A stretch of DNA of 64,000 bases. Source: Roseiarcus sp963813555 (GTDB taxonomy: Bacteria; Pseudomonadota; Alphaproteobacteria; Rhizobiales; Beijerinckiaceae). How positions within the stretch are numbered: position 1 is the stretch's first letter; every line of letters begins with the position of its first letter. Below are positions 1 through 9,162 of this stretch, piece by piece. Below the pieces are notes generated by a model. The model was not told the DNA's origin and did no database searches. It saw only the letters and a program-made list of their open reading frames with translations. A program made the position numbers and the translations under genes. Where the stretch lies: contig CAWEZX010000004.1 in NCBI GenBank assembly GCA_963813555.1, positions 1 through 64,000 on the forward strand, read 5' to 3'.

Positions 1-7
1 CCAGACT

Positions 8-1018
8 TCAACTCGCCGCTGCGCGGAACCGGCTTGGCGGAACTCCGGTCCATCGCCGGAAGGCGCGCGTGAAGGCAGCCTGATCGGAATAGCCGAGATC
101 AGTCGCGATGGCGGCGATCGTGAGGTTTCGCTCTGTAAGCCGCTTGAGCGTTTCGCTCCGCCGGATATCGGCCAGCAAGTCTGAAAAGCTCGCGCCCTCT
201 TCCTTCAGTTGGCGCTGAAAGGTGCGCGTGCTCATTCCAGCCGCGGCGACCACGCGCTTCATGCTCGGCGCCTCGCCGCTTTCGACCATCAGGTTGAGGA
301 AGGCTTTCACCGAATCCGCGAAGGTCTCACCGCCGCGCAGCGAAGCGCCGCTGTCCAGCGCCCTGGGATTGAGACGATCTCTCGCCACCTTGCTGAAGGC
401 GCGCTCCATGACCCGGTCCTCGATCACGACCCTGATCCCGCGTGATTCCGCTTCGACCACACGGTCGCCGAACCAGCGCCGAAGGTGCTCCACTTTGTGC
501 ACGGGATGCGGAGGAATTTCGAGCTTGGCGAATCGAGGCGCAGGATCGCCCGCCATACTGAGTATTCGATCGATCATGGCCGCGGCGTACTGCAGGAGGG
601 TGTGCTTCGTCTCGGGGTCGAACCTGTAGGCGAAGAACTCGCGCACGACATATTGGCCGGGCTTCCTCTCGAACGACACCTGCTCGTGCGAGCAATAGTA
701 CGGCAGCGCGGCGACGATCCTTGCGAGCGCTTCCCCCGGCGTTCGCGCTCCAAGAGCGACCCTTCCAAGCATTGCGACTTCAAGGCTGCTCGTCTTTGAA
801 ACAATACGGCAAGGAAGGTCCGGCCCATGTTCCCGCGTGGCGTTCCGAAGCAGAGCGGCGGCGTGCGCCAAAGGTATCGGACGGAATGGGTGGGTGATCG
901 GGCTCAGCGACAGGTCGACCTTAGCGAGCGCGCCTTCGATTGAGACGACTTCGTCGGCGAGCCAGTGCAAAGTAGGCAGCAGGGCAAAACCACGGATCAA
1001 GGGAATCGCGGCAGGCAT
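8..1018 (-). CDS. AraC-family transcriptional regulator
   Basis: A 336-residue cytoplasmic regulator. The first ~200 residues resemble the Arabinose_bd-type N-terminal domain of OruR/ArgR-like AraC proteins, which senses a ligand. The last ~100 residues carry the double helix-turn-helix, ending in the family signature GYSDQAAFTRAFRRWTG (about residues 309-325) followed by PPSRFR. The length is normal for this subfamily. The ATG at 1018 gives a sensible N-terminus. The next gene rightward is divergent across a 195-bp gap, so the regulated promoter could lie there, but the target and ligand cannot be read from the sequence. Family assignment is firm; the role is unknown. Confidence 0.9.
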   Translation of the reverse strand: MPAAIPLIRGFALLPTLHWLADEVVSIEGALAKVDLSLSPITHPFRPIPLAHAAALLRNATREHGPDLPCRIVSKTSSLEVAMLGRVALGARTPGEALARIVAALPYYCSHEQVSFERKPGQYVVREFFAYRFDPETKHTLLQYAAAMIDRILSMAGDPAPRFAKLEIPPHPVHKVEHLRRWFGDRVVEAESRGIRVVIEDRVMERAFSKVARDRLNPRALDSGASLRGGETFADSVKAFLNLMVESGEAPSMKRVVAAAGMSTRTFQRQLKEEGASFSDLLADIRRSETLKRLTERNLTIAAIATDLGYSDQAAFTRAFRRWTGVPPSRFRAAAS

Positions 1019-1213
1019 CGCACTATCCGACCCGGTAATTCAGGCTGCATCAACCCGCATAGACATTTTGGCGTCAAATGCCAAGCCGACGCGCCATCTT
1101 GTGCGTAGACCGCCTGGAGGGTTGGGTGCGGGGTCGCCGTTCGACGGGAAATGCTCTTCCGTGGCCCTGAACGCATCGCCGCTTGCATTTGTGTCCCGGA
1201 GGGAGAAACGACC

Positions 1214-1606
1214 ATGAATCCCGGAGGAGCGCCTTTGGCGACGCTTTGGGCGCGCGCCGCGACCGGGCTCGAAGCGCTGACCGGGGCTGGGCTGGTCGTC
1301 GCGCCGTCCCTCTTGGCGCGGCTTCTGTTCGGTTCCGAGTTGAACCCGGCCGGAGAGGCGACCGGCCGCATCGCGGGGCTCGTCATGCTTTGTCTCGCCG
1401 CGGCCTGCTGGCCGCGCGCCGCCAGCGCCGAGGCCCATGCTCTCGCGCCGCTGCTCGCGCTGAGCGTGCTCGCGACGCTCTATCTCGTTGCGATCGGATT
1501 GGCCGGGACGACGGTCGGCGTGCTGCTTTGGCCTGCCGCGGCGGCCCACGCCGTTCTTGCGATTCTGCTGGCGCGAGGCTGGATGCAAGCGCGCGCAGCC
1601 GAATGA
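1214..1606 (+). CDS. Small multi-pass membrane protein, unknown function
   Basis: A 130-residue, Ala/Leu-rich protein with about four hydrophobic stretches, likely an inner-membrane protein. I chose the ATG at 1214 because a purine-rich GGAGGGAG Shine-Dalgarno sits just upstream; the reading frame stays open further 5' but without a better start. I recognise no catalytic motif. It starts about 200 bp from the divergent AraC regulator, which could control it, and lies 88 bp before the HdeA-like gene on the same strand. Confidence 0.65.
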   Translation: MNPGGAPLATLWARAATGLEALTGAGLVVAPSLLARLLFGSELNPAGEATGRIAGLVMLCLAAACWPRAASAEAHALAPLLALSVLATLYLVAIGLAGTTVGVLLWPAAAAHAVLAILLARGWMQARAAE

Positions 1607-1694
1607 CGAAACGCCGCGAGGCGGAAGAGCTTTGGCAGGATTCCGGAACGGCTCGACGGGTCGAGCGCCCGGAAGGGTTGGAAAGGAATAGGAA

Positions 1695-2051
1695 ATGAAA
1701 AAAGCGATGCTCCTTGGTTGTGCGGCGGTTCTATCCGCCATCGGCTGGGCGAAGGCCGATCCGGTCGATCTGTCGGCTTATGTCGACGCCAACGGTTTTC
1801 TCGACGTGCAGACGCTGACCTGCGCGCAACTCGCCAACACCTATCAGAGCGACGCCAACGTGCTCATGTCTTGGTACAGCGGATGGTACAACGGCCTCGG
1901 GCACAAGCACTACATGGACTACAAGAAGGGCCGCGAACTCGAGCATCTCGTCATCGAATACTGCAAGGCGCATCAGGACGAGAGGATCATTCACGCCATC
2001 TCCGTGAACCTGAACGACATGCGCGCCGAAGGCATGATGCAGGAGCAGTGA
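1695..2051 (+). CDS. HdeA/HdeB-like exported protein
   Basis: A 118-residue protein with a clear Sec signal peptide (MKKAMLLGC... to about residue 21). The mature part is short and acidic, with conserved Cys in the CAQLANTY segment and again near EYCKAH, the disulphide-forming pair expected of HdeA/HdeB-family periplasmic acid-stress chaperones. The SWYSGWYNG stretch also fits the alphaproteobacterial HdeA family. It is followed 13 bp later by another exported protein gene, so the two are probably co-transcribed. An acid-chaperone role is inferred from family resemblance only. Confidence 0.72.
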   Translation: MKKAMLLGCAAVLSAIGWAKADPVDLSAYVDANGFLDVQTLTCAQLANTYQSDANVLMSWYSGWYNGLGHKHYMDYKKGRELEHLVIEYCKAHQDERIIHAISVNLNDMRAEGMMQEQ

Positions 2052-2064
2052 GGAGGCTTGACCC

Positions 2065-2472
2065 ATGAAAAGACTGCTTCTATCGACGGCGCTTTGCATT
2101 GCAGCGCCGATCTGCTTGGCGGCCGCGGCGAGTGCGCAGCAAACCGCGACCTTTTTGTGCGCGGCGCCGACCGGACACGTGTGCCAGTTCGCCGTGCAAA
2201 CCGGCGGCTCCCAAATGGCTTTCGCGCTGTCCTCGGGCGAGCGAAAGGAAGTGCCGGGGATCACGCCGCACGCCGACAAATATTGTGTCTGCGACCCGGG
2301 TCCGGTCACGCCCGACTGCAAAGCGCCCCAGTTGGACCATTGGTGCATGGGCTCTTGGCTCGACGTCGACACGGGGCTCAACTCCGAGAATGAAGTCGCG
2401 AATGACCGCTTCGCGGCCGACCTTCGAATCAGGACGGTCGGCCTCTCCGGGGCCTCACCAGGAACGAACTGA
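2065..2472 (+). CDS. Small exported Cys-containing protein
   Basis: A 135-residue protein with a strong signal peptide (hydrophobic core LLLSTALCIAAPICLAAAA, cleavage probably after ASA near residue 24). The mature region has at least six Cys, including a CVCDPG motif and a CMGSWLD segment, suggesting a disulphide-stabilised periplasmic or secreted protein. Its start is 13 bp after the stop of the HdeA-like gene and is preceded by GAGGCTTG. I do not recognise the family. Position in a run of exported-protein genes suggests a shared envelope or stress function, but that is inference. Confidence 0.65.
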   Translation: MKRLLLSTALCIAAPICLAAAASAQQTATFLCAAPTGHVCQFAVQTGGSQMAFALSSGERKEVPGITPHADKYCVCDPGPVTPDCKAPQLDHWCMGSWLDVDTGLNSENEVANDRFAADLRIRTVGLSGASPGTN

Positions 2473-2519
2473 CGCGCGGCGCGAATGGCGCGACACAGAG
2501 CACAAAGGGAGGGATGGAT

Positions 2520-3389
2520 ATGCGCTCACGCTGGAAGAGGGCCGCAAAGACACGGCTCATCGGCGCGGGGTTGGCCGCGCTTGCGATGATGGCGGGCGCA
2601 GCCGCGCCCGCGCTGGCGCAGGAGCGGCTGGATCAGGATTTCGGGATCATCAAGGCGTGCGCCGGCGATGTCTGGCGACTCTGCTCGGACGTGCTGCCCG
2701 ACATCGGACGCATGAAAGCGTGCATGCAGGACAAGATGGGCCAGCTTCCCAAACCTTGCCTCGACAAGCTTCTCGACGCGATGGCCGGCTCGTCGTTCAA
2801 GGTATGCAAGGATCAGACTTATGCGCTTTGCGCCGCTGCGCGCTGCAACGTGTACGACGGCGTCGCTTACTGCCAGTGCGAGGAGAAGCACGGCGACAGC
2901 ATCAGTCTGCCGTTTCCGATGGGCAAGGGGGTGGACGTCTGCGCCGTCAACGCCGCCGGGGCGGACAACAAATACATGGTGAGCACCTATAGTCTGCCCG
3001 AGCAGGTCGCCTCGCCGCAGGGCGGCGGCGGGATCTACACCTGCGAGGGCGGAAAATCCGGCGGCGCCTACGCGCAATGCGATGGCGGCTTATGCTTCCG
3101 CAGCACCGAGGAGACGACGTTCCCGGGCTTCGACAAGCCCGTACCGAAGGGGCAGATCGTCTGTTCCTGCCCCATCACCGACGCCAGTTCCGGCAGCGCC
3201 CAAGGCTATCAGATTCTCGGGCCATACCCGTGCGACAAATCCTTCTTCAAATATTGCAAGAGCGAGGTCGCCAACGGCAAAACTGGTTCGACGATCTATG
3301 TCGGCGCCCCGATCGGCACGGCTGCGGCTCTGACCGCCCTGCTCACCGGCAAGCCAACCCCGCCACTCAACGAATGCGGGTCCGAGTAA
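2520..3389 (+). CDS. Cysteine-rich exported protein, unknown
   Basis: About 289 residues. I prefer the ATG at 2520 because AAAGGGAGGG lies at proper spacing; an ATG two codons earlier (2514) is too close to that site. A basic n-region and hydrophobic core ending in PALAQ form a signal peptide. The mature protein has about 20 Cys spread over its length. Its first ~90 residues (IIKACAGDVWRLCSDVLP, then MKACMQDKM) match the helical Cys pattern seen in alphaproteobacterial exported proteins with Golgi-apparatus-protein-type cysteine repeats. The C-terminal two thirds has no motif I recognise. It is third in a co-directional run of exported proteins. Confidence 0.68.
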   Translation: MRSRWKRAAKTRLIGAGLAALAMMAGAAAPALAQERLDQDFGIIKACAGDVWRLCSDVLPDIGRMKACMQDKMGQLPKPCLDKLLDAMAGSSFKVCKDQTYALCAAARCNVYDGVAYCQCEEKHGDSISLPFPMGKGVDVCAVNAAGADNKYMVSTYSLPEQVASPQGGGGIYTCEGGKSGGAYAQCDGGLCFRSTEETTFPGFDKPVPKGQIVCSCPITDASSGSAQGYQILGPYPCDKSFFKYCKSEVANGKTGSTIYVGAPIGTAAALTALLTGKPTPPLNECGSE

Positions 3390-3880
3390 GCCGCGCTCTT
3401 GGTCTAAAATCGCCGATCGAGATGCAGGCGAACAAGCGACCGCTTTGCCTCTATTGCGATATTGGGACGTCGTCGCGCAATGTCCGCTTTTTGCGCGAAG
3501 CGGACCTTCAGCGAAACGCGCTGTTCTTCCGGCCGGACGACAATTGATTGCAGAAAATCAGAAAGCAAGCTAAGCTCGCTCGATGAACAATTCTTATCTT
3601 CCACAGGGAAAAAATAGTGGTTATCGCGACGGCGCGTCGAACGCCAAGGGGCAAAGAGGGACTAGAAAAATTTTTCGCGGAAAAATCCGTGTAACCCATT
3701 GATAAGTCTCGATTCGGACGAGAGAATCCAAGGAAATCCAAGGAAATCCAACCCCTTTTTCGGGGGTTTTCATAGCGAAACGGCCACGCGCCAAGAAATC
3801 CCAAACGGACCGACGGGCCGCGGCCCTGAGAGGCCGCTAACCGGAGTCCGCGCTTAGGCCAGGCGCCCTGAGCCCCTGCC
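3390..3880. other. Gene-free interval containing a dispersed repeat
   Basis: This 490-bp gap separates convergent genes. It contains one copy of a dispersed repeat (listed separately). Short ORFs crossing it are translations of repeat sequence, and I see no convincing gene. Confidence 0.6.
3691..3751 (-). repeat. Dispersed repeat copy R1
   Basis: Read on the minus strand, this copy has tandem ATTTCCTTGG units, then CGTCCGAATCGAGACTT, then ATCAATGGGTTAC. The same order recurs near 56.25 kb, the right half near 30.51 kb, and a shorter match lies near 58.41 kb. It is intergenic and looks like a member of a mobile or structured repeat family. Its biological role is unknown. Confidence 0.65.
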
Positions 3881-4555
3881 TTACTTCCCTGGGCATTCTT
3901 TCTGCAGCCGGTCCATCGCCTGGGAGAAGCCGGTCAACGAATAGGTGTCGATCGATTGGTGGCCTCTGAGAGAAGCCGCTTTGATGACGAGCTTCACGCC
4001 TTTGCGCATCTCCGTGATCAACGCGCCTTCCCTGGCCGCGTTCTTGACCCACAGATTCCCGCCCTTGGTCAGCATCTCGAACGGGGCCTGGTCGACCAAG
4101 GCAACCGGGGCCAGGGCGGCGGGCGTCTTGGACTTGGCGACCGACTTCGTTGGCTTCTCACTCGGCTTGGCGTCGGTCTTTGATTCGGCGGCGTCCGCTC
4201 CCCCCGAGACGTCGAAGCCCATGATGAAGGACACTTCGTTGCGCACCCCTTCCGCCGGGCGGTCAGAGATGAACGCATAGCCCGGATCACGCTTGAGGCT
4301 CGTGGGTTCGCGCGATTTCGGTTGGGCGAGGGTGTAGCAGATGCGTCCCTTGCCGACTTCGCCGACGAACACGTTCCAGTCGCCGAAGGTCGCGACCAGA
4401 GCCGGCTTGGACGCCTCATCCTTCGTTCCCGATTTGGGCCCGGCCTTGGCGGGCTTGGTCGCGGCGGCGGCGGGCCGGACGAGGGCGCCCGCGGTCCAGA
4501 CGGCCGCGACGGCGAACCCGATGGCGCCAAGAGACGAAAGGACGAGACGCGTCAT
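3881..4555 (-). CDS. IalB-family (invasion-associated locus B) exported protein
   Basis: Start ATG at 4555, 224 residues. A signal peptide covers about residues 1-32 (MTRLVLSSLGAIGF... to PAAAA). The mature part opens with the IalB hallmark FGDWNVFVGEVGKGRICY, in which the Trp and Cys are conserved, and continues through a FISDRP and an EVSFIMGFD segment. A Lys/Ala-rich low-complexity insert lies around residues 125-150 and is longer than in the shortest relatives. A final Cys near the C-terminus (KECPG) fits the family. IalB-like proteins are periplasmic and of unknown biochemical role in free-living Rhizobiales. It is divergent from the quinone oxidoreductase gene across 167 bp. Confidence 0.85.
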   Translation of the reverse strand: MTRLVLSSLGAIGFAVAAVWTAGALVRPAAAATKPAKAGPKSGTKDEASKPALVATFGDWNVFVGEVGKGRICYTLAQPKSREPTSLKRDPGYAFISDRPAEGVRNEVSFIMGFDVSGGADAAESKTDAKPSEKPTKSVAKSKTPAALAPVALVDQAPFEMLTKGGNLWVKNAAREGALITEMRKGVKLVIKAASLRGHQSIDTYSLTGFSQAMDRLQKECPGK

Positions 4556-4722
4556 CACAACAATCCTTTGATCCGGGCCCTGGCCTTGTGGGCCGCGCCC
4601 GGGCGGCGGGCTTCCCTGCCGTCCGATCCGGGCAAAATTCTGGCCTTTCGCCTTGCCGGCCGGCGCAGAGGCTGCAATCCTGCATTTGGTTACTGAAAAA
4701 TGAGTAAAATTAGGAGCCCGTG

Positions 4723-5709
4723 ATGAAAGCGCTGATCTGTCCCTCGCTTGGCCCGGCCGAAAATCTGCGGGTGGCGGAGGTCGAGGCGCCATCGGCCGGC
4801 GAGGGCGAGGCGCTGGTCGAGGTCGCCTACGCGGGACTCAATTTCTTCGACACATTGATCATCGAAGGCAAGTATCAGGTGAGGCCCAAGCCGCCGTTTT
4901 CGCCCGGCGGCGAGTTCTCCGGCCGCGTGGTCGCGCTGGGACCGGGATCACGGGGGTTTGCGGTCGGCGATCGGGTCATGGGCGCCTGCGCTTATGGGGC
5001 CGCCGCAGAGCAGATCGCTGTCCCCACGACCCGCTTAGCGAAGATCCCCGACGGTCTCGCCCTCGACAAGGCCGCAGGCCTTTCGGTCGCCTACGGCACA
5101 TCCCTGCACGCGCTCAAACAGCGCGCGGAGATGAAGCACGGCGAGACCCTTCTTGTGCTTGGCGCCTCGGGCGGCGTCGGGCTTGCGGCGGTCGAAATCG
5201 GCAAGGCGATGGGCGCTCGCGTGATCGCCGGCGCCTCCTCGGAGGAAAAGCTGGCCTTCGCCCGCCGCTATGGCGCGGCCGATGCGATCAACACCGCGAG
5301 CGAGGACATGCGCGCGCGCCTAAAGGAGCTCGCGCCCAAGGGGGTCGACGTCGTTTACGATCCGGTCGGCGGCGCTCTAACCGAAGCGGCGCTGCGTTCG
5401 CTCGCCTGGAAGGGGCGGCTGCTGGTGATCGGCTTTGCGTCGGGCGAGATTCCCCGCCCGCCGCTCAATATCCCCCTGCTTAAGGGCTGCGACATCCGGG
5501 GCGTCTACTGGGGCGAGTTCACCGCCCGCGAACCGGAACTGAATCGCGAGAACCTGGCGCAATTGATGGACTGGGCGAAATCGGGCGTCTTGAGCGTGCA
5601 TGTCCACGCCACATATCCGTTGGAAGATTACCAGAAGGCGTTCGACGCGATCGCCAAACGCCAGACGCTTGGCAAAACCTTGCTCAGCCTCGGCGCGGCG
5701 GCGGGTTGA
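4723..5709 (+). CDS. NADPH:quinone oxidoreductase, zinc-independent MDR family
   Basis: 328 residues from the ATG at 4723, with TAGGAGC upstream; a GTG one codon earlier is less likely. It has the GroES-like N-terminal domain and the Rossmann signature LVLGASGGVGLAAVEIGKA around residues 142-160, typical of NADPH-binding quinone or enoyl reductases. The Zn-ligating residues of true alcohol dehydrogenases are absent. It ends with the DYQKAFDAI motif common in the family. The probable activity is NADPH-dependent reduction of a quinone or enone; the substrate is unknown. A GNAT gene follows after 81 bp. Confidence 0.87.
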   Translation: MKALICPSLGPAENLRVAEVEAPSAGEGEALVEVAYAGLNFFDTLIIEGKYQVRPKPPFSPGGEFSGRVVALGPGSRGFAVGDRVMGACAYGAAAEQIAVPTTRLAKIPDGLALDKAAGLSVAYGTSLHALKQRAEMKHGETLLVLGASGGVGLAAVEIGKAMGARVIAGASSEEKLAFARRYGAADAINTASEDMRARLKELAPKGVDVVYDPVGGALTEAALRSLAWKGRLLVIGFASGEIPRPPLNIPLLKGCDIRGVYWGEFTAREPELNRENLAQLMDWAKSGVLSVHVHATYPLEDYQKAFDAIAKRQTLGKTLLSLGAAAG

Positions 5710-5790
5710 TTGAGCGGGTTGAAGTTCATGCTGCGCCGCACAACATAGAGGTCGGGATGAAGCGCCGAGGACAGATCGGCGAGGTCGATT

Positions 5791-6405
5791 ATGAACGAAG
5801 CGACATCATCCCCTGTTGAAATCCGGCGGCTTTGGCTGTCCGACAAGGAAGCGTTTCGCGATCATCTGCTTAGCCTTGACCCGCGCAGCCGGCACCTGCG
5901 CTTCGGCGGCGGCATGTCGGACGACTTCCTTGAGCATTACGCCGAACATTGCTTCGGCAAAGGCGACCTTATCTACGGGGCGTTTATCGAGAGCAAACTG
6001 GTCGGCGCGGCGGAACTGCGCTCCAATCAGGCGATCTGGAGCGAGCAGGCGCCGTTCGGGCGCCACATTCACGCGGAGGCCGCATTCTCGGTCGATGGCG
6101 GTTATCGGCGCCGCGGCATCGGCGAGAGGCTGTTCAAGCGCATCCTGCGCGCCGCCACCAACCACGGCGTCGACACGATTGAGATCGTCTGCCTGCCGGA
6201 GAATGTCGGCATGCAGAACTTGGCCAAGAAATTCCACGCGCATTTCGCCTTCGAGGAGAATTCGCTGACCGGCCGCCTGACGGCGCGCCGGCCGACGGCG
6301 TTGTCGCTGATCCGGGAAGCCTCGAGCGACGCGCTCGACTTCGGCGCCGCGCTATTCGACGCCCACTGGCGGGCGGCGGCGGAGTCACGGGAAAAGCGCG
6401 CGTAA
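5791..6405 (+). CDS. GNAT-family N-acetyltransferase
   Basis: 204 residues. The acetyl-CoA pyrophosphate-binding loop is visible as GYRRRGIGERLFKRIL (about residues 103-118), preceded by a VDG beta strand and followed by the motif B region around residues 130-150. N-terminal ATSSPVEIRRLWLSDKEAF is the usual first strand and helix. The substrate is unknown. The downstream ORF is an N-terminally truncated aldehyde dehydrogenase only a few bases away, which suggests a deletion occurred at this junction. Confidence 0.85.
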   Translation: MNEATSSPVEIRRLWLSDKEAFRDHLLSLDPRSRHLRFGGGMSDDFLEHYAEHCFGKGDLIYGAFIESKLVGAAELRSNQAIWSEQAPFGRHIHAEAAFSVDGGYRRRGIGERLFKRILRAATNHGVDTIEIVCLPENVGMQNLAKKFHAHFAFEENSLTGRLTARRPTALSLIREASSDALDFGAALFDAHWRAAAESREKRA

Positions 6406-6413
6406 CGCCTTGA

Positions 6414-7869
6414 AGCGCGGCGAGACGCCCACGCTTAGCCGGCGGCCAATATTTCGACAACATCTCGCCGATCACCGGACAGCCGGTCTGCGAGATCGCC
6501 CGCTCCGACGCGTCGGACATCGAGGCCGCTCTCGACGCCGCGCACTTCGCCAAAGACGCCTGGGGGCGCACGAGCCCGGCCGAACGAGCGCAGATGCTCA
6601 ACAAGATCGCCAACCGCATGGAAGCGAATCTGGAAAAGATTGCGCTCGCCGAGACTTGGGACAATGGCAAGCCGATCCGCGAGACGATGGCCGCCGACAT
6701 CCCGCTCGCCATCGACCATTTCCGTTATTTCGCCGGCGCGATCCGCGCTCAGGAAGGCTCAATCAGTGAGGTCGATCACGACACCGTCGCCTATCATTTC
6801 CACGAGCCGCTAGGCGTCGTCGGCCAGATCATTCCGTGGAATTTCCCGATCCTGATGGCCGTCTGGAAGATGGCGCCAGCGCTGGCCGCGGGAAACTGCA
6901 TCGTTCTCAAGCCCGCCGAGCAGACCCCGGCTTCGATCATGGTTTTGCTCGAAATCGTCGGCGATCTGTTGCAGAGGGGCGTACTCAACGTCGTTAACGG
7001 CTTCGGCCTCGAAGCGGGCAAGCCGCTCGCCTCCTCGAACCGCGTCGCCAAGATCGCTTTCACCGGCGAGACGACGACCAGCCGGCTGATCATGCAATAC
7101 GCGTCGCAGAACCTCATTCCCGTGACGCTCGAGCTTGGCGGCAAGTCGCCCAACATCTTCTTCGATGATGTCTACGCCAAAGACGACGACTTCTTCGACA
7201 AGGCGATCGAAGGCTTCGTCATGTTCGCCCTCAATCAGGGTGAGGTCTGCACCTGCCCGAGTTCGCGCGCTCATTCAGGAGTCGATCTACGACAAGTTCA
7301 TGGAGCGCGCGCTCAAGCGCGTCGACGCGATCTCGCAGGGCAGCCCGCTCGATCCGAACACGATGATCGGCGCGCAGGCCTCCTCAGAGCAGATGGAGAA
7401 GATCCTGTCCTATTTCGACATCGGCAAGAAGGAGGGCGCCGAGGTCCTCATCGGCGGCGAGCGCAACATGCTCGAAGGCCAATATGCGGGCGGTTATTAC
7501 ATCAAGCCGACCGTGTTCAAAGGCCACAACAAGATGCGCGTCGTCCAGGAGGAGATCTTCGGTCCCGTGGTCTCCGTAACCACATTCAAGACCGACGAGG
7601 AAGCCCTCTCGATCGCCAATGACACGCTCTACGGTCTCGGCGCTGGCGTGTGGAGCCGCGACGCCAATCGCTGCTACCGCTTCGGCCGCGCGATCCAGGC
7701 TGGCCGCGTGTGGACCAATTGCTACCACGCCTATCCCGCGCATGCGGCGTTCGGCGGCTATAAGCAATCGGGCGTCGGCCGCGAAAACCACAAGATGATG
7801 CTCGATCATTATCAGCAGACCAAGAACATGCTGGTCAGCTACAGCCCGAAGAAGCTCGGCTTCTTCTGA
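6414..7869 (+). pseudogene. Aldehyde dehydrogenase, N-truncated and frameshifted
   Basis: Clear NAD-dependent aldehyde dehydrogenase sequence. The open frame begins after a TGA at 6411 with no start codon; the homologous part starts at GGQYFDNISPITG, so roughly the first 25-30 residues of the enzyme are lost. LELGGKSPN carries the catalytic Glu and NQGEVCTCPS the catalytic Cys. Immediately after that Cys, near 7262, one extra base moves the frame; the enzyme then resumes as RALIQESIYDKFMERAL and continues normally to GFF. The overall sequence resembles acetaldehyde-type AldA enzymes that pair with DUF779 proteins, and a DUF779 gene does follow, beyond an IS630 copy. Either a pseudogene or affected by a sequencing indel; the missing N-terminus supports real decay. 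Confidence 0.85.
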
Positions 7870-7870
7870 T

Positions 7871-8464
7871 CTAAGCAGAGATTCGTGGCATGGCCAACGG
7901 ATTGGGGATGCGCTCGCGGTTGAGATCAATGACGGCGTGATGGATGGCCTGGTCGAGCGCGGCGGCGTCGGTGAAGGTCTGGTGGGCGAGGTGATGGGCT
8001 TTGAGATCGCGCCAGACCGGCTCGATGTCGTTGAGTTCGGGGGCGTATTTCGGCAGCCATTCGACGGTGAGCCAGTGTGCGCGGGCGGTGAGGGCGGCGA
8101 GCGAGCGTTTGCTGGTGTGGATCGGACCATTGTCCTCGACCAGCACGACCGGCTTGGCCTGCCGCCCGGGCTGCGGCCCAAAGAGACGGTCGAGTTGCTC
8201 CAGATGAGCGATGAAATCGCTGCTGCGCTTGGTCGGGCTGGTATGGACGATGAGTTGGCGCGTGAGGGGATCGAGCGACCCCAGTATCGCGACCTTCTTG
8301 GCCTGCCCCGGCGCCGGCACACGCAAGTCCGCTCCCGACTTCGCCCAGGCGCGGGCGAGATAAGGATGGGTCAGCGCCTCGCTCTCATCGCCGTAGAGAA
8401 GAACGATGTCGCCGGCTTCGGCCTGCTGTTTGCGCAGTTGCAGGCGCAGGCCCACCCGTTCCAC
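7871..8464 (-). CDS. IS630 transposase OrfB, DDE catalytic part (copy 1)
   Basis: Holds the DDE catalytic core: the first Asp in LLYGDESEAL, the second in VLVEDNGPIHTSK and the Glu in YAPELNDIEPVW. It ends at a stop formed by the IS end itself (CTA at 7871-7873). Upstream in-frame sequence continues past the listed Met to the A8 slippery run near 8520, so the listed start is probably not used on its own. This copy is intact, unlike the one at 52.4 kb, and could supply transposase for both. Confidence 0.88.
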   Translation of the reverse strand: MERVGLRLQLRKQQAEAGDIVLLYGDESEALTHPYLARAWAKSGADLRVPAPGQAKKVAILGSLDPLTRQLIVHTSPTKRSSDFIAHLEQLDRLFGPQPGRQAKPVVLVEDNGPIHTSKRSLAALTARAHWLTVEWLPKYAPELNDIEPVWRDLKAHHLAHQTFTDAAALDQAIHHAVIDLNRERIPNPLAMPRISA

Positions 8465-9006
8465 TTCGCTTTCCCTCTGACGGCCCTTCAGCGTGTGCCG
8501 GGGCCGCCGCCAGCGGAACTTTTTTTTCGCAACGCCTTGGACAGTTGCGAACGGCTGATGCGCACGCCCTCGCGCGCTTCGATCTCGGCGCGAAGGCGGG
8601 GGATTGTCCAGTTGCGCCGGTCGGCCACAGGTTCTTCCAGCAAGGGGGTGGCAACGCGCATGGCGGCTTCACTCTTCACCGGAGGCGGGCCCGGCGCGAT
8701 GCTGGCCTTCAGCGCTGCGATCCCGCCGGCGGCGAAGTCGCTGCGCCACAGCCGAACCGTATCTTCGCGCACGCCAAACGCCGCCGCGATCTTGGGGCTG
8801 GTCCAACCAGCCAGCGTCAAAAGCACGGCGCGGGCGCGGTCCGCCTCGCCGCGATCGCGTGAACCGGCAAGAGCCAAGAGGCCGGCGCGTTGCTCATCGC
8901 TCGCCGTAACCGGAGACTTTCCCGCCATGTCATACACCTTGCGAATCGGCGCAGGCAGCCAACCGCAAAAAACCTATCCGTTGGTTAGCCAAACGGAATC
9001 TGCTTA
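7872..9006 (-). mobile_element. IS630-family insertion sequence, copy 1
   Basis: 1135 bp including the TA dinucleotides at both edges (7872-7873 and 9005-9006), the target duplication expected for IS630/Tc1-mariner elements. Terminal inverted repeats begin TAAGCAGA at each end. It carries two overlapping-frame transposase ORFs on the minus strand. A nearly identical copy in the opposite orientation lies at 52424-53557. It sits directly after the stop of the broken aldehyde dehydrogenase and before DUF779. Confidence 0.92.
8488..8937 (-). CDS. IS630 transposase OrfA (copy 1)
   Basis: 149 residues carrying the N-terminal helix-turn-helix of IS630 transposases (WTSPKIAAAFGVREDTVRLW around residues 45-64), followed by the linker. 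It ends just past an A8 run encoding ALRKK. A -1 shift on that run would continue the protein as KKFRWRRPRHTLKGR into OrfB, the normal sequence order of full-length IS630 transposases. I therefore read OrfA and OrfB as one enzyme made by programmed -1 frameshifting. Confidence 0.88.
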   Translation of the reverse strand: MYDMAGKSPVTASDEQRAGLLALAGSRDRGEADRARAVLLTLAGWTSPKIAAAFGVREDTVRLWRSDFAAGGIAALKASIAPGPPPVKSEAAMRVATPLLEEPVADRRNWTIPRLRAEIEAREGVRISRSQLSKALRKKSSAGGGPGTR

Positions 9007-9007
9007 G

Positions 9008-9112
9008 TCCCCCTCTCCTACGGGAGAGGGTTAGGGTGAGGGTTCGCGCGTGAAGCGCGCCCTCCTCATCCGGCCGACTAACGTCGGCCACCTTCTCCCA
9101 GAGGGAGAAGGG
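9008..9112. repeat. GAGAGGG-type intergenic palindromic repeat
   Basis: Several short palindromes in tandem: CTCTCCTACGGGAGAG, then an arm around TTCGCGCG, then GGCCGACTAACGTCGGCC, then TTCTCCCAGAGGGAGAA. This arrangement is typical of REP/RIME-like intergenic repeats in alphaproteobacteria and may form mRNA hairpins between the aldehyde dehydrogenase region and DUF779. Confidence 0.6.
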
Positions 9113-9162
9113 TTCGCGGTGCGGGGGCGTTCCCGCGCCGCCAACGCTTGAGGAGCAGCAAG

